DNA of 44,270 nucleotides. It comes from Candidatus Pacearchaeota archaeon (GTDB lineage: Archaea > Nanobdellota > Nanobdellia > Pacearchaeales > GW2011-AR1). Below the pieces are notes generated by a model. That model did not search any database and was not told the DNA's origin. It saw nothing but the letters and a program-made list of their open reading frames with translations. A program made the position numbers and the translations under genes. Below, piece by piece: positions 1-8,979 of this stretch. How positions within the stretch are numbered: the first letter of the stretch is position 1; each line of letters begins with the position of its first letter. The stretch is taken from NCBI GenBank assembly GCA_026414385.1, contig JAOAJC010000005.1, positions 1-44,270 of the forward strand. Reading direction: 5' to 3'.

Positions 1-1
1 G

Positions 2-679
2 GTTAATGGATTAAAGATGGATGGGGTTTTGTTTAATTGTCCTGTAAAAGTTTTCTCGCAAAAAGGTTATCTAACAGAAGAATATGTTGATCAGCTACAT
101 GAAACTATTGGCGAGTATATCAAAGCAAGAATGTTTATCATCGCTCCAGCAAGCAGAGTTTATTTCTTGCAAGATTACATAGAACAGAACGGGATAAGAT
201 ATTATGTTTTGAGAATTCCTTATTCTGTAATTGAAGAATTACATAAAAGAGCGTTCACAAGACCATTACAGCCTACTTCTGCAAAAGATATTAATCAAAA
301 TATTGAACAAGTAGGATTTGATTTTATACATCCGCCGAATGTGAAAGCAGAATATTTCAGAAGAAAGCCGAAAGACAAACTGATTGAAGAAGAGCTTGTT
401 ATTGAAATAAAAGAGTTTGAAGCTGTTCAACGAGCAAAAGAGCCTGTTGAGTTCAAAGATCCAAAAGAAGCCTTGAGCATGGTTCTGATTGACAGAGACT
501 ATAATGGCAAATACTTTAATATGACTGACTACTTCTTTGCAGATGATATCAAAAAAGAAGGCTACAAAGTAAGAGTTTCTGCTGAAAAAGTTGGCGAAAA
601 GGTTTGCATTATTTATTTAGATATTTTCGGGAACGAAAGGATTGAGGTAAAAGGAATAAAGGAGTTTAAGAGAGGGTAA
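2..679 (+). CDS. Type III restriction-modification Mod subunit, C-terminal part (5' truncated by window edge)
   Basis: The frame is open to the left edge of the window, so the ATG at 17 in the ORF track is probably internal and only about the last 226 residues are visible. The catalytic methyltransferase motifs (DPPY and the SAM-binding FxGxG) are not in this part. Assignment therefore rests on context: it stops 2 bp before a type III Res-like helicase gene, the standard mod-res order. The visible protein is a mixed alpha/beta domain with an aromatic-rich region (GIRYYVLRIPYSVIEEL), of the sort found after the methylase domain in Mod/N6-adenine methylases. The partner Res would form the cleavage complex with it. 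It could instead be another DNA-processing partner of the helicase, but a Mod tail is the most economical reading. Confidence 0.6.
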   Translation, partial: VNGLKMDGVLFNCPVKVFSQKGYLTEEYVDQLHETIGEYIKARMFIIAPASRVYFLQDYIEQNGIRYYVLRIPYSVIEELHKRAFTRPLQPTSAKDINQNIEQVGFDFIHPPNVKAEYFRRKPKDKLIEEELVIEIKEFEAVQRAKEPVEFKDPKEALSMVLIDRDYNGKYFNMTDYFFADDIKKEGYKVRVSAEKVGEKVCIIYLDIFGNERIEVKGIKEFKRG

Positions 680-681
680 AA

Positions 682-3201
682 ATGCTGCCCATTAAAGTCA
701 ACGAATTGGTTTTGCAGGTTACGAAGAATATAGATCCAGAAAAACTGGATCTAGATAAGTACGAAGATTTTCTCGAGGAGCTTTGCGGACATAGAGAATT
801 CCAGAAAGAGGCGATAAGAACTGCTGTCAGATTTCTCCTAAGTGGCGAGTATAAAAATACAGAAGATTTAGCAAAAGAAAATTTTGACACAAATCCTGCG
901 CTAAAGGAGTATTATAAAAGTTTTGAAAATTTTAAGAACAAACTAGAATTTCCAGATAAACTTGCTTGCACGATTGACCTGGCAACAGCAACAGGAAAAA
1001 GCTGGGTAATGTATGGAATTGCACAGATTCTTTTATGCGAGGGTGCAGTAGATCAAGTATTGATTTTATGCCCATCAAGAACTGTTAAAAGAGAGCTATT
1101 AAAAAAATTTGAAAAATTCGTTATTGACAAAAACTTAAGAGCAGCATTGCAGGATGAAGCGATTCCTATAAAAGCGAATCCAAGCATCACAGATGCTTCA
1201 CGAACAATAAAGAAATGGGATATTTGTATAGATAATGTTCACAAAACTTATGCTCATGTAACTTCTTCTATTTCAGACAGCTTAAAAGGAAAAGGAGAAA
1301 GAACGCTTGTTTTGAATGACGAATCTCATCATATTATGAACCCAGAGGTTGAATCGATAAAAACCGACGTACAAGCAATGAAAGAATGGAAGAAATTCTT
1401 GCTAGATAAAAATTACAACTTCAAATTTATCGTTGGATTTACAGGAACACCTTACATGAGAAACGAGTATGCAAGAGATGTTGTTTACAGATATAGTATT
1501 ATGCAAGCAATGGAAGGTGATATGGCAGGAAATTTCGTTATTAAGAAAGTAGAGTATCTAAAGGAATCCAATGCCAAAACTTGGCCTCAAAAACTAGAAG
1601 AAATTTATGCAAACCATCAAAGAAACAAGAAAACTTGGGATAAAGCAGATAAGCACATTACAATTTTTGTAACTCAAACTATCAATAAGGCTGAGAAATT
1701 AGCAAATGACATCAAGAATTTTCTTATTGATAAGGAAAAAATAACGCCGGATAAAGCAGAAAAGAAAGTTTTAGTCGTAACATCAAGCCCAAAACATGAA
1801 GCGAATAGAGAAATACTAAAAGAGGTTAATAACACAAAAAATCCTGTTGAATGGATTGTTTCTGTAAGTATGCTTACTGAAGGGTGGGATGTGGATAATG
1901 TTTTTCAAATTGTTCCGCATGAGGAAAGAGCTTTTAACTCAAAGTTGTTAATTGCACAAGTATTAGGTAGAGGATTAAGAGTTCCTAAGAATTACTCTTC
2001 TGAACAGCCCACAGTTATAGTTTATAACCATTACAAATGGGGAGAAGCAATAAGAGAACTAGTAGAAGAGGTAATGGATTATGAGAAACGAGTAAGAAGT
2101 TACATTGTCGATAAAGAAAAGGATTACAATTTTGAATTACACAATATGAAATATGAAAAGATAGAGGTTCAAAAGAAATTACATCTTCAAAAAGGCAAAT
2201 ACGAAATACCAAAAATTCCTGAGCTAAGCACACAGTCAGGAATAATAAAATTAAGAACAACTTATTTCCAAATAAAAGAACAAAAGGAGAAGGAAGTAGT
2301 TACGCAAATTCCTGTAAAGCTGTATAGTGTAGAAAGAACTGTTAATGATGTTGTTAACAAATTGGACGAATTCTACGAAGAGAGAGGAATGAAATGTCCA
2401 TATAAAATAGATAAGCAAAAGCTCAAAGTAGAAATAGAACATGCTTTGAAGAAAGCAGATCCTGAAAAGACTGGGATGCTCACTGAAGAAAACAAAAACA
2501 GAATCGAAAGAGCATTTGATGTTTTAAAGAGAGAAGCAACAGGAACAACAGTAATAAAAAGGGTTTCTCAGACGCCTTACATAATAAGAACAAAAGATAT
2601 TCCTGCAGCAAGTGCAAAAGTTTCAGAGTTTCTAAAGAACAAAGCAGTGGTCTACGAAGAATCTTCAATAAAACTGTCTAAAAAGGAAGATAGAGAACTT
2701 ATAGAAGAGGCGAGTAATGAAGCTCCTCGCAAGAATGTGATAATCATTGATAACAAATATTTGTTTAAATGTCCTTTGAATGTAGTAATTCTTTCTCATA
2801 ACAATGAAAGAGAATTCGCAAGATATTTAGCGATGCCGGAATATGCCCAGAAAATAGACGCGTGGATTAAGTCTGTTGACAGAGGGTTTTATGATGTTCC
2901 TTATACCTACCGCAAAGGAACACATCAGAAATGGGCAAAATTTAATCCAGACTTCTTTATCAAGATAGGAAAAGATATTTTAATTGCAGAGATAAAATCT
3001 GATGAAGATATTACTCAAGAAAACAAAGCCAAATTGAAATATGCTAAAATTCACTTTGAAGAATTAAACAAAAAACAGAAGAAATTCAAATATTATTTTA
3101 AGTTCCTTTCCCCACAAGATTTTCCACAGTTCTTTGAAGCTATAAAGGCTGGAAATTATGCAAAATACACCAGCAACCTTGAAGCTGAATTAAAAGTCTA
3201 A
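682..3201 (+). CDS. Type III restriction enzyme Res subunit (DEAD/DEAH helicase-nuclease)
   Basis: An 839-residue superfamily 2 ATPase that would translocate or switch on DNA and cleave it as part of a type III restriction complex. Visible motifs are a P-loop-like ATATGKS (residues 101-107), a Walker B variant DESH (213-216), motif III-like GFTGTP, and a motif VI-like QVLGRGLR. The C terminus holds a PD-(D/E)xK nuclease signature: NPD around residue 757, then AEIK at 769-772. Res subunits usually show TGTGKT and DE(A/P)H, so both ATPase motifs here are slightly divergent. The gene follows the Mod-like gene by 2 bp, implying co-transcription. It lies immediately upstream of the RNA polymerase cluster, an odd neighbour consistent with horizontal acquisition. 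The ATG at 682 is the first start after the upstream stop. Confidence 0.85.
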   Translation: MLPIKVNELVLQVTKNIDPEKLDLDKYEDFLEELCGHREFQKEAIRTAVRFLLSGEYKNTEDLAKENFDTNPALKEYYKSFENFKNKLEFPDKLACTIDLATATGKSWVMYGIAQILLCEGAVDQVLILCPSRTVKRELLKKFEKFVIDKNLRAALQDEAIPIKANPSITDASRTIKKWDICIDNVHKTYAHVTSSISDSLKGKGERTLVLNDESHHIMNPEVESIKTDVQAMKEWKKFLLDKNYNFKFIVGFTGTPYMRNEYARDVVYRYSIMQAMEGDMAGNFVIKKVEYLKESNAKTWPQKLEEIYANHQRNKKTWDKADKHITIFVTQTINKAEKLANDIKNFLIDKEKITPDKAEKKVLVVTSSPKHEANREILKEVNNTKNPVEWIVSVSMLTEGWDVDNVFQIVPHEERAFNSKLLIAQVLGRGLRVPKNYSSEQPTVIVYNHYKWGEAIRELVEEVMDYEKRVRSYIVDKEKDYNFELHNMKYEKIEVQKKLHLQKGKYEIPKIPELSTQSGIIKLRTTYFQIKEQKEKEVVTQIPVKLYSVERTVNDVVNKLDEFYEERGMKCPYKIDKQKLKVEIEHALKKADPEKTGMLTEENKNRIERAFDVLKREATGTTVIKRVSQTPYIIRTKDIPAASAKVSEFLKNKAVVYEESSIKLSKKEDRELIEEASNEAPRKNVIIIDNKYLFKCPLNVVILSHNNEREFARYLAMPEYAQKIDAWIKSVDRGFYDVPYTYRKGTHQKWAKFNPDFFIKIGKDILIAEIKSDEDITQENKAKLKYAKIHFEELNKKQKKFKYYFKFLSPQDFPQFFEAIKAGNYAKYTSNLEAELKV

Positions 3202-3371
3202 CCCTACCACACAACTTAAGAAAATCGCCTTATCACCCGGCATTCGACTTAAGAATCATCACCCGTTATTGCGACAGAGAGAAAAAACGCAAGGTTTAAA
3301 AAGGAAGTTTTATGAAATGATTTATTAATATATACATAAAAATCGCTTTTGGAGAGGATTATTTTCCCAGA
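3202..3371 (+). promoter_or_regulatory. Intergenic region with promoter for the RNA polymerase operon
   Basis: 170 bp between the Res gene and rpoH. Two TATA-like boxes are visible: tttaaaaagg at 3295-3304, preceded by a purine-rich BRE-like stretch, and ttaatatata around 3325-3334. A ggagagg Shine-Dalgarno-like run at 3351-3357 lies 14 nt before the rpoH ATG, which is farther than usual. No other gene is seen here. Confidence 0.45.
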
Positions 3372-3578
3372 ATGCATATACTACAACCCAAACACACAAA
3401 ATTGAAGCCAAATGAGGCAGAAGAATTATTAAAAAAATATAATATTTCTGCTTCGCAATTGCCAAAAATAAGATTAACTGATCCTTGTGTGCCGGAAGGA
3501 TGTAAGGTTGGGGACATTTTAAAAATTGAGAGAAAAGAAGAAGGTAATGTTAATGTTTATTTCAGAGTTGTTGCATAA
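3372..3578 (+). CDS. rpoH: DNA-directed RNA polymerase subunit H (Rpo5)
   Basis: A 68-residue homologue of the C-terminal domain of eukaryotic Rpb5, which forms part of the jaw of archaeal RNA polymerase and contacts downstream DNA. The family hallmarks HxLxPKH near the N terminus, LPKIRLTDP and the VGDILKIER strand are all present, and the length is typical for archaea. It is the first gene of the rpoH-rpoB-rpoA-nusA cluster and ends 2 bp before the rpoB start, so translation is probably coupled. The start at 3372 matches the family N terminus. There is no upstream in-frame alternative start. Confidence 0.95.
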   Translation: MHILQPKHTKLKPNEAEELLKKYNISASQLPKIRLTDPCVPEGCKVGDILKIERKEEGNVNVYFRVVA

Positions 3579-3580
3579 AA

Positions 3581-6500
3581 ATGTCAAAATACAATAATAT
3601 ATTAATAAAAAACTATCTTGAACAGCACTCACTTGTAGAAAGCAACATTATTTCTTTTAATGATTTTATAAACAACAAAATGCAACAAATTATCAACGAG
3701 ATTAATGAGAATATTCAAAATGAAGAAGGGATTGAGATAAAACTCGGCAAAATTAGAGTGGATAAACCGCACATCATAGAAGCTGATGGGAGTGAGACAC
3801 AAATAACTCCGACGATAGCAAAATTAAGAAACATAACTTATTCTGCGCCTGTTTTCGTTGAATTAACAATAAAATTTGACAATCAAATAGATAGTACTGA
3901 AGTTGAGATAGGAAGAATTCCTATTATGGTAAGAAGTGCTGCTTGTAATACTTATGGAATGAGTAGAGAACAATTAAAAGAAATTTATATGGATGCGCTT
4001 GATCCTGGAGGATATTTTATAATCAATGGAAATGAGAGAGTAATGGTTATGAGCGAGGATCTTGCAGCAAATCAGCCATTTATAGAAGAAGGGAGACTGG
4101 GACTAACATTAAGAATATTTTCGCAAAGAGGTTCTTATAGAATTCCAACGACAATATCAGAAGCAAATGATGGAATTCTTGAAGTTAGTTTTAGTAGGTT
4201 AAAAAACATCCCTGCGATAGTGCTTTTAAAAGCGCTTGGAATGACAAAAGAAGCAGACATTACAAAAAACATAAATTACGAAAATGACTGTTTGATAGTT
4301 AATTTATATGAATATGCAAACTTGCAAGACGCTGAAGACGCAATAAATTATATTGGTGAAAAAGCTGGAATTCAGGGAACAAAAAAAGAGATAACAACGA
4401 GAGTTAAACAAAGAATTGATTCTTTTTTATTACCCCATATCGGAACTGATAAAGCGTCAAGGAGCGAAAAAGCATTTACGCTTTGCAGATTGCTAAATCT
4501 TTATCTTAAATCAAAAGACAATAAAAAAATAAGAACTGATAAAGATCATTACGCAAATAAAAGAGTTAAGCTTTCCGGAGATTTAATGAGCGATTTGTTT
4601 AGAGTTAATATTGGAATTTTTATAAGGGAGATACAATATTCTCTAAAAAAAATATCAAAAAGAAAAAAATTCTATTCATTGAAAACAATTGCTAAATCAA
4701 CTTTATTTACCCATAGAATAGAGAGTGCGATTGCAACAGGAAGTTGGATTGGTGAGAGAACCGGCGTTACTCAAAATATGGATAAAACAAATTATCTTGC
4801 AATGTTATCACAATTACAAAGAGTTTCTTCTATGTTGCCAGGCGAGCAAGAGAATTTCATGGCGAGAACGCTACATCCAACGCATTATGGAAGATTTTGC
4901 CCAACTGAAACTCCGGAAGGAACTGAAATCGGGTTGAGAAAAAACTTGTCAATGCTTGCAAAAATTTCGACAGCAATTACATTTGATGAAAATCAGATAA
5001 TTAAAAAATTTAATGAATTGGGGTTAAATAAAGAAAATGGAAAGGATGTATTCTTTAATGGTAGGTCAATAGGGTTTGTTTCAGATGTTAATGGTTTTGT
5101 TAAAAAAATTAGAGAGATGAGGAGAAATGGTGAGTTGCCAAAAGAATTAAGCGTTAGGTATGATTTGCTTTTAGACCAAGTTACAATATCAACTGAGGTG
5201 GGGAGAGTGTTAAGGCCGTTAATTATTGTTGAAAATGGGGTTAGTAAATTGAAAGACGAACATATTGTTTTGTTGGAAAGTGGAAAAATTAAATGGATAG
5301 ATTTGATAAATGAAGGAATTATTGAGTATATTGACGCTGCTGAAGAAGATAATGCAATGATTGCGTTAAATGCGGACGAGATAACTGAAAATCATACACA
5401 CCTTGAAATACACCCAATTGACTTGTTTGGGTTAATAACGAGTCTTGTTCCTTTTGCAAATCATGATCAGAGTTCAAGATTAAATAGGGGGAGTAAAACA
5501 TTAAAGCAAAGTCTTGGAATTTATGCAGCAAATTATTTAATGCGTCTTGATACTGACGTTTCTATATTGCATTATCCACAAAAACCAATAGTTAGAAGTT
5601 TTGTTTATGATACTTTAGAAATTTATCCAGCCGGACAAAATATTGTTGTTGCAATAATGCCTTTTGAAGGATATAATTTAGAGGATGCAGTTGTGTTGAA
5701 TAAAGCAAGTGTTGATAGAGGAATGGGAAGAAGCACATATTTTAGACCTTATAGTGCGATAGAATTGCAATATGCTGGAGGATTAAAAGATGAGATTATG
5801 ATTCCAGATAAAGATGTTGCTGGTTATAGGACAGAAGAATCTTATAAATATCTTGAAGATGATGGAATAGCTTATCCGGAAGCTGATATGAATGAGGGAG
5901 ATGTAATAATAGGTAAAGTTTCGCCTCCAAAATTTTTAAGTGAGGCAAGAGACATAAGCATACAAGCAAAAAAAGAGACAAGTTGCGCGATAAGGCAGGA
6001 GGAGAGAGGAACTGTTGATGCTGTCTTTATAACTGTTGATCAAGAAGGAAATAAAGTTGTGCAAGTCAGAACAAGGGATTCAAGATTGCCGGAACCAGGA
6101 GATAAATTTTCAACTCCGCATGGGCAGAAAGGAGTTGTTGGATTAATAGCGGATTCTGAGGATATTCCTTTTAGCGCATCCGGGATAAAACCTGATTTAA
6201 TTTTCAATCCGCATGGAATCCCGAGCAGAATGACTATTGGATATTTAATAGAGATAGTTGCTGGAAAAGTCGGGGCATTATCTGGAAAAATTATTGACGG
6301 AACTCCATTTAGCGGACAGAGCGTTGAAGAACTTGAACAACAATTAAAGGAAATGGGATTTAGGTATGATGGGAAAGAAACTATGTATAATGGCATTACA
6401 GGAAAGAAAATGGATGCTAAGATTTTTGTGGGTAATATTTATTATCTAAAATTAAAACACATGGTAAAGAACAAAATGCATGGAAGGGCCTCTGGAAAGG

Positions 6501-6832
6501 TTACTTTATTGACAAGACAACCAATTGAAGGCAGGGCAAGAGGCGGTGGATTAAGGATGGGGGAGATGGAACAACAAGCATTAGCAGGACATGGGGCAGC
6601 ACTATTATTAAAAGAGAGATATGATTCTGATAAAACAATCGTGCATATTTGTAAAGATTGCGGGCATATGACTTACGAAGATACAATAAGGAATAGAATT
6701 GTTTGTGAGGTATGCGGAAGTAATGAAGTAGAATCTGTTGAGATGTCATATGCATTTAAATTGCTTGTTGACGAGTTACTTGGGTTGGGAATTCATACGT
6801 CATTTGAACTAAAAAACAAATATGAACAATGA
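3581..6832 (+). CDS. rpoB: DNA-directed RNA polymerase subunit B (unsplit B''+B')
   Basis: 1083 residues covering the whole Rpb2-like catalytic subunit in one gene. Many archaea (for example methanogens and Halobacteria) split it into B'' and B', so this lineage has the unsplit form. Recognisable segments include the GGYFIINGNERV region of the lobe, RFCPTETPEGTEIGLRKNLS of the fork/external region, GYNLEDAVVLNK in the hybrid-binding region and GDKFSTPHGQKG close to the active site. A C-terminal zinc ribbon reads CKDCGH ... CEVCGS. Length is normal for unsplit archaeal RpoB. The stop overlaps the next start in an ATGA arrangement (6829-6832), implying translational coupling to rpoA. Confidence 0.97.
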   Translation: MSKYNNILIKNYLEQHSLVESNIISFNDFINNKMQQIINEINENIQNEEGIEIKLGKIRVDKPHIIEADGSETQITPTIAKLRNITYSAPVFVELTIKFDNQIDSTEVEIGRIPIMVRSAACNTYGMSREQLKEIYMDALDPGGYFIINGNERVMVMSEDLAANQPFIEEGRLGLTLRIFSQRGSYRIPTTISEANDGILEVSFSRLKNIPAIVLLKALGMTKEADITKNINYENDCLIVNLYEYANLQDAEDAINYIGEKAGIQGTKKEITTRVKQRIDSFLLPHIGTDKASRSEKAFTLCRLLNLYLKSKDNKKIRTDKDHYANKRVKLSGDLMSDLFRVNIGIFIREIQYSLKKISKRKKFYSLKTIAKSTLFTHRIESAIATGSWIGERTGVTQNMDKTNYLAMLSQLQRVSSMLPGEQENFMARTLHPTHYGRFCPTETPEGTEIGLRKNLSMLAKISTAITFDENQIIKKFNELGLNKENGKDVFFNGRSIGFVSDVNGFVKKIREMRRNGELPKELSVRYDLLLDQVTISTEVGRVLRPLIIVENGVSKLKDEHIVLLESGKIKWIDLINEGIIEYIDAAEEDNAMIALNADEITENHTHLEIHPIDLFGLITSLVPFANHDQSSRLNRGSKTLKQSLGIYAANYLMRLDTDVSILHYPQKPIVRSFVYDTLEIYPAGQNIVVAIMPFEGYNLEDAVVLNKASVDRGMGRSTYFRPYSAIELQYAGGLKDEIMIPDKDVAGYRTEESYKYLEDDGIAYPEADMNEGDVIIGKVSPPKFLSEARDISIQAKKETSCAIRQEERGTVDAVFITVDQEGNKVVQVRTRDSRLPEPGDKFSTPHGQKGVVGLIADSEDIPFSASGIKPDLIFNPHGIPSRMTIGYLIEIVAGKVGALSGKIIDGTPFSGQSVEELEQQLKEMGFRYDGKETMYNGITGKKMDAKIFVGNIYYLKLKHMVKNKMHGRASGKVTLLTRQPIEGRARGGGLRMGEMEQQALAGHGAALLLKERYDSDKTIVHICKDCGHMTYEDTIRNRIVCEVCGSNEVESVEMSYAFKLLVDELLGLGIHTSFELKNKYEQ

Positions 6833-8979
6833 ATGAAAACATTTATTTTAGAAAACAAGTAAGAGCATTGAAGTTTAACTTAATTAGTCCTGAATTTATA
6901 AAAAAGATAGCGTGTGCAAAAATTGTTACGCCCGAACTTTATGACATAGATGGTTTCCCTGTTGATGGTGGATTAATGGATTTGAGATTAGGGGCTATTG
7001 ATCCTGGAGTAAGATGCAGGACATGTGGAAAGAGAGTAAAAGAGTGTCCGGGACATCCTGGGTGCATAGAATTAGCAAGGCCAGTATTGCATATTAAATA
7101 TATACCATTCATAGAATTGTGCTTGAGAAGTTTCTGTCCGAAATGTGGAAAGTTAACGTTGAGTGAAGAAAAACAAAAAGAGATGAGTATACCAATGAGA
7201 GCAAAAAAAGCGAGAGATGCAAGAAAATGTCCTCATTGTAATGAACCTATAGAAAGAATAAAGCTTGAAAAACCGAGCAATTTTATGATAGGAAAAAAGA
7301 GATTAACGCCGATAGAGATAAGAGAAAGACTTGTTTTAATAACTGATGAAGAATTGAAAAAAATAGGAATTAATCCAAAAACATGCAGACCTGAATGGGC
7401 TGTGTTGTCGTTATTGATTGTTCCGTCTGTAACTGTGAGGCCATCAATAACGCTTGAAACGGGAGAAAGGAGTGAGGACGATCTTACTCATAAATTGGGA
7501 GACATAATAAGGGCGAATCAGAGATTATGGGAAAACCTGAATGCCGGAGCTCCTGAAGTAATAATTGAAGATTTGTGGGATTTATTACAATATCATGTTA
7601 CGACTTTTTTTGACAATAATATTTCTAAAATACCTCCTGCGAGACACAGATCAGGGCAACCATTAAAAACAATAACAGAAAGAATCAAAGGAAAAGAGGG
7701 AAGAATAAGACACAACCTTGCTGGAAAGAGAGTTAATTATTCTGCAAGAACAGTCATATCACCAGACCCATTTATTAAAATAAATGAGGTTGGAATTCCA
7801 ATTGAGATTGCGAAAATTGTAACTGTGATAGAAAATGTAACTACATCAAATATTGAAGAAATGAAAAAATTAATTAAGCAAGGCAACAAATATCCGGGGG
7901 CAAATTATGTAATAAGAAGCGATGGAAAAAAGAAAAAGATAACAGAGGAATTAAGTGAGGAATTGTGTGCAGAGATACAACCAGGATATAAAATTGAAAG
8001 GCATTTAAGAGATGGAGATATTGTATTATTTAATAGGCACCCATCATTGCACAAACAAAGCTTAATGGCTCATTTTGTAAAAGTTTTACCAAACAGAACA
8101 TTTAGATTGCATCCAGCAATAGCAATGCCATATAACGCAGATTTTGACGGGGACGAGATGAATATCCATAGTCCACAAACAGAAGAGGCAAGAGCTGAAG
8201 CAAAAGTATTGTTAGACGTAAGCAAAAACATTATTTCTTCAAAAAACAACATGAATCTTGCTGGAACAATAACTGACGCGATAACTGGAATTTATCTTCT
8301 TGGAAAAGAAGTTGTTAAAAAAGAAGATGCAGATGAACTTCTTTTTTCAGCAGGAGTTAAACCAAAATTAAAAAAGAAAGAAATTGAAGGAAAAGAGGTT
8401 TTTGCACAAGTTTTGCCGGAGAATTTTGAAATAAAACTGGATGATGAATTAAATGGTAGCGAGACATTTGCGACAGAAGATGGGAAATTAACGAAATTAA
8501 TTGACAAAGAGTTTGGGAGAGGAACAACAATTGACGTTATAAACAAAGTATTTACGTTAGGAATGATATCTCTGTCAAGAAAAGGTTATACTTTAGGATT
8601 AAGAGATTTAGATGTAACTGACAAAATTAGAGAACTAACAAAAAAAGTAATTGAAGATGCTGAAAGAAAAACTGCAAGCATTATAAAGGAGTATGAGGAG
8701 AATAGGTTAGTCCCGATAACTGGTAAAACTCTTGAAGAGTCGAGAGAATTGAAGATATTACAAGTATTAAATGAAGTAAGAACAGAAATTGGAAAAATTT
8801 TGAAAGAATATTTCCCTCAGGAAGAAAATGTGAGTAAAATGATAAATGTGGCGCGGCCGGTAGTATGGTTAATATTACGCAGATTGCGTGTTCTGTTGGA
8901 CAACAATCTTTGTGGAATAAAAGAATTAATTTCGGATACACTGATAGAACGCTATCATTTTTTAAACGAAATGATTTGA
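6829..8979 (+). CDS. rpoA1: RNA polymerase subunit A, N-terminal ORF (A' region, frame broken)
   Basis: The first ORF of the largest, Rpb1-like subunit. Residues 1-674 are clearly homologous. They include the clamp zinc sites (CRTCGKR ... CPGHPG and CPKCG ... CPHCNE), the lid/rudder region RLRHNLAGKRVNYS-type (here RIRHNLAGKRVNYSARTVIS), and the active-site loop NADFDGDEMN that binds catalytic Mg. After GTG at 8848-8850 the frame leaves homology: residues 675-716 (RPVVWLILRR...) match nothing expected, while the true continuation GAAGSMVNITQ lies in the -1 frame. A normal archaeal A' ends well past this point, after the bridge helix. So this ORF is truncated by a -1 frameshift near 8850, through a missing base, a real mutation or an unusual split. 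The start overlaps rpoB by 4 nt. Confidence 0.9.
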   Translation: MNENIYFRKQVRALKFNLISPEFIKKIACAKIVTPELYDIDGFPVDGGLMDLRLGAIDPGVRCRTCGKRVKECPGHPGCIELARPVLHIKYIPFIELCLRSFCPKCGKLTLSEEKQKEMSIPMRAKKARDARKCPHCNEPIERIKLEKPSNFMIGKKRLTPIEIRERLVLITDEELKKIGINPKTCRPEWAVLSLLIVPSVTVRPSITLETGERSEDDLTHKLGDIIRANQRLWENLNAGAPEVIIEDLWDLLQYHVTTFFDNNISKIPPARHRSGQPLKTITERIKGKEGRIRHNLAGKRVNYSARTVISPDPFIKINEVGIPIEIAKIVTVIENVTTSNIEEMKKLIKQGNKYPGANYVIRSDGKKKKITEELSEELCAEIQPGYKIERHLRDGDIVLFNRHPSLHKQSLMAHFVKVLPNRTFRLHPAIAMPYNADFDGDEMNIHSPQTEEARAEAKVLLDVSKNIISSKNNMNLAGTITDAITGIYLLGKEVVKKEDADELLFSAGVKPKLKKKEIEGKEVFAQVLPENFEIKLDDELNGSETFATEDGKLTKLIDKEFGRGTTIDVINKVFTLGMISLSRKGYTLGLRDLDVTDKIRELTKKVIEDAERKTASIIKEYEENRLVPITGKTLEESRELKILQVLNEVRTEIGKILKEYFPQEENVSKMINVARPVVWLILRRLRVLLDNNLCGIKELISDTLIERYHFLNEMI

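Noticed and set aside
8841-8870. Programmed -1 frameshifting in rpoA
   Set aside because: No slippery heptamer or clear downstream pseudoknot at GTGGCGCGGCC; an indel explains the data more simply.
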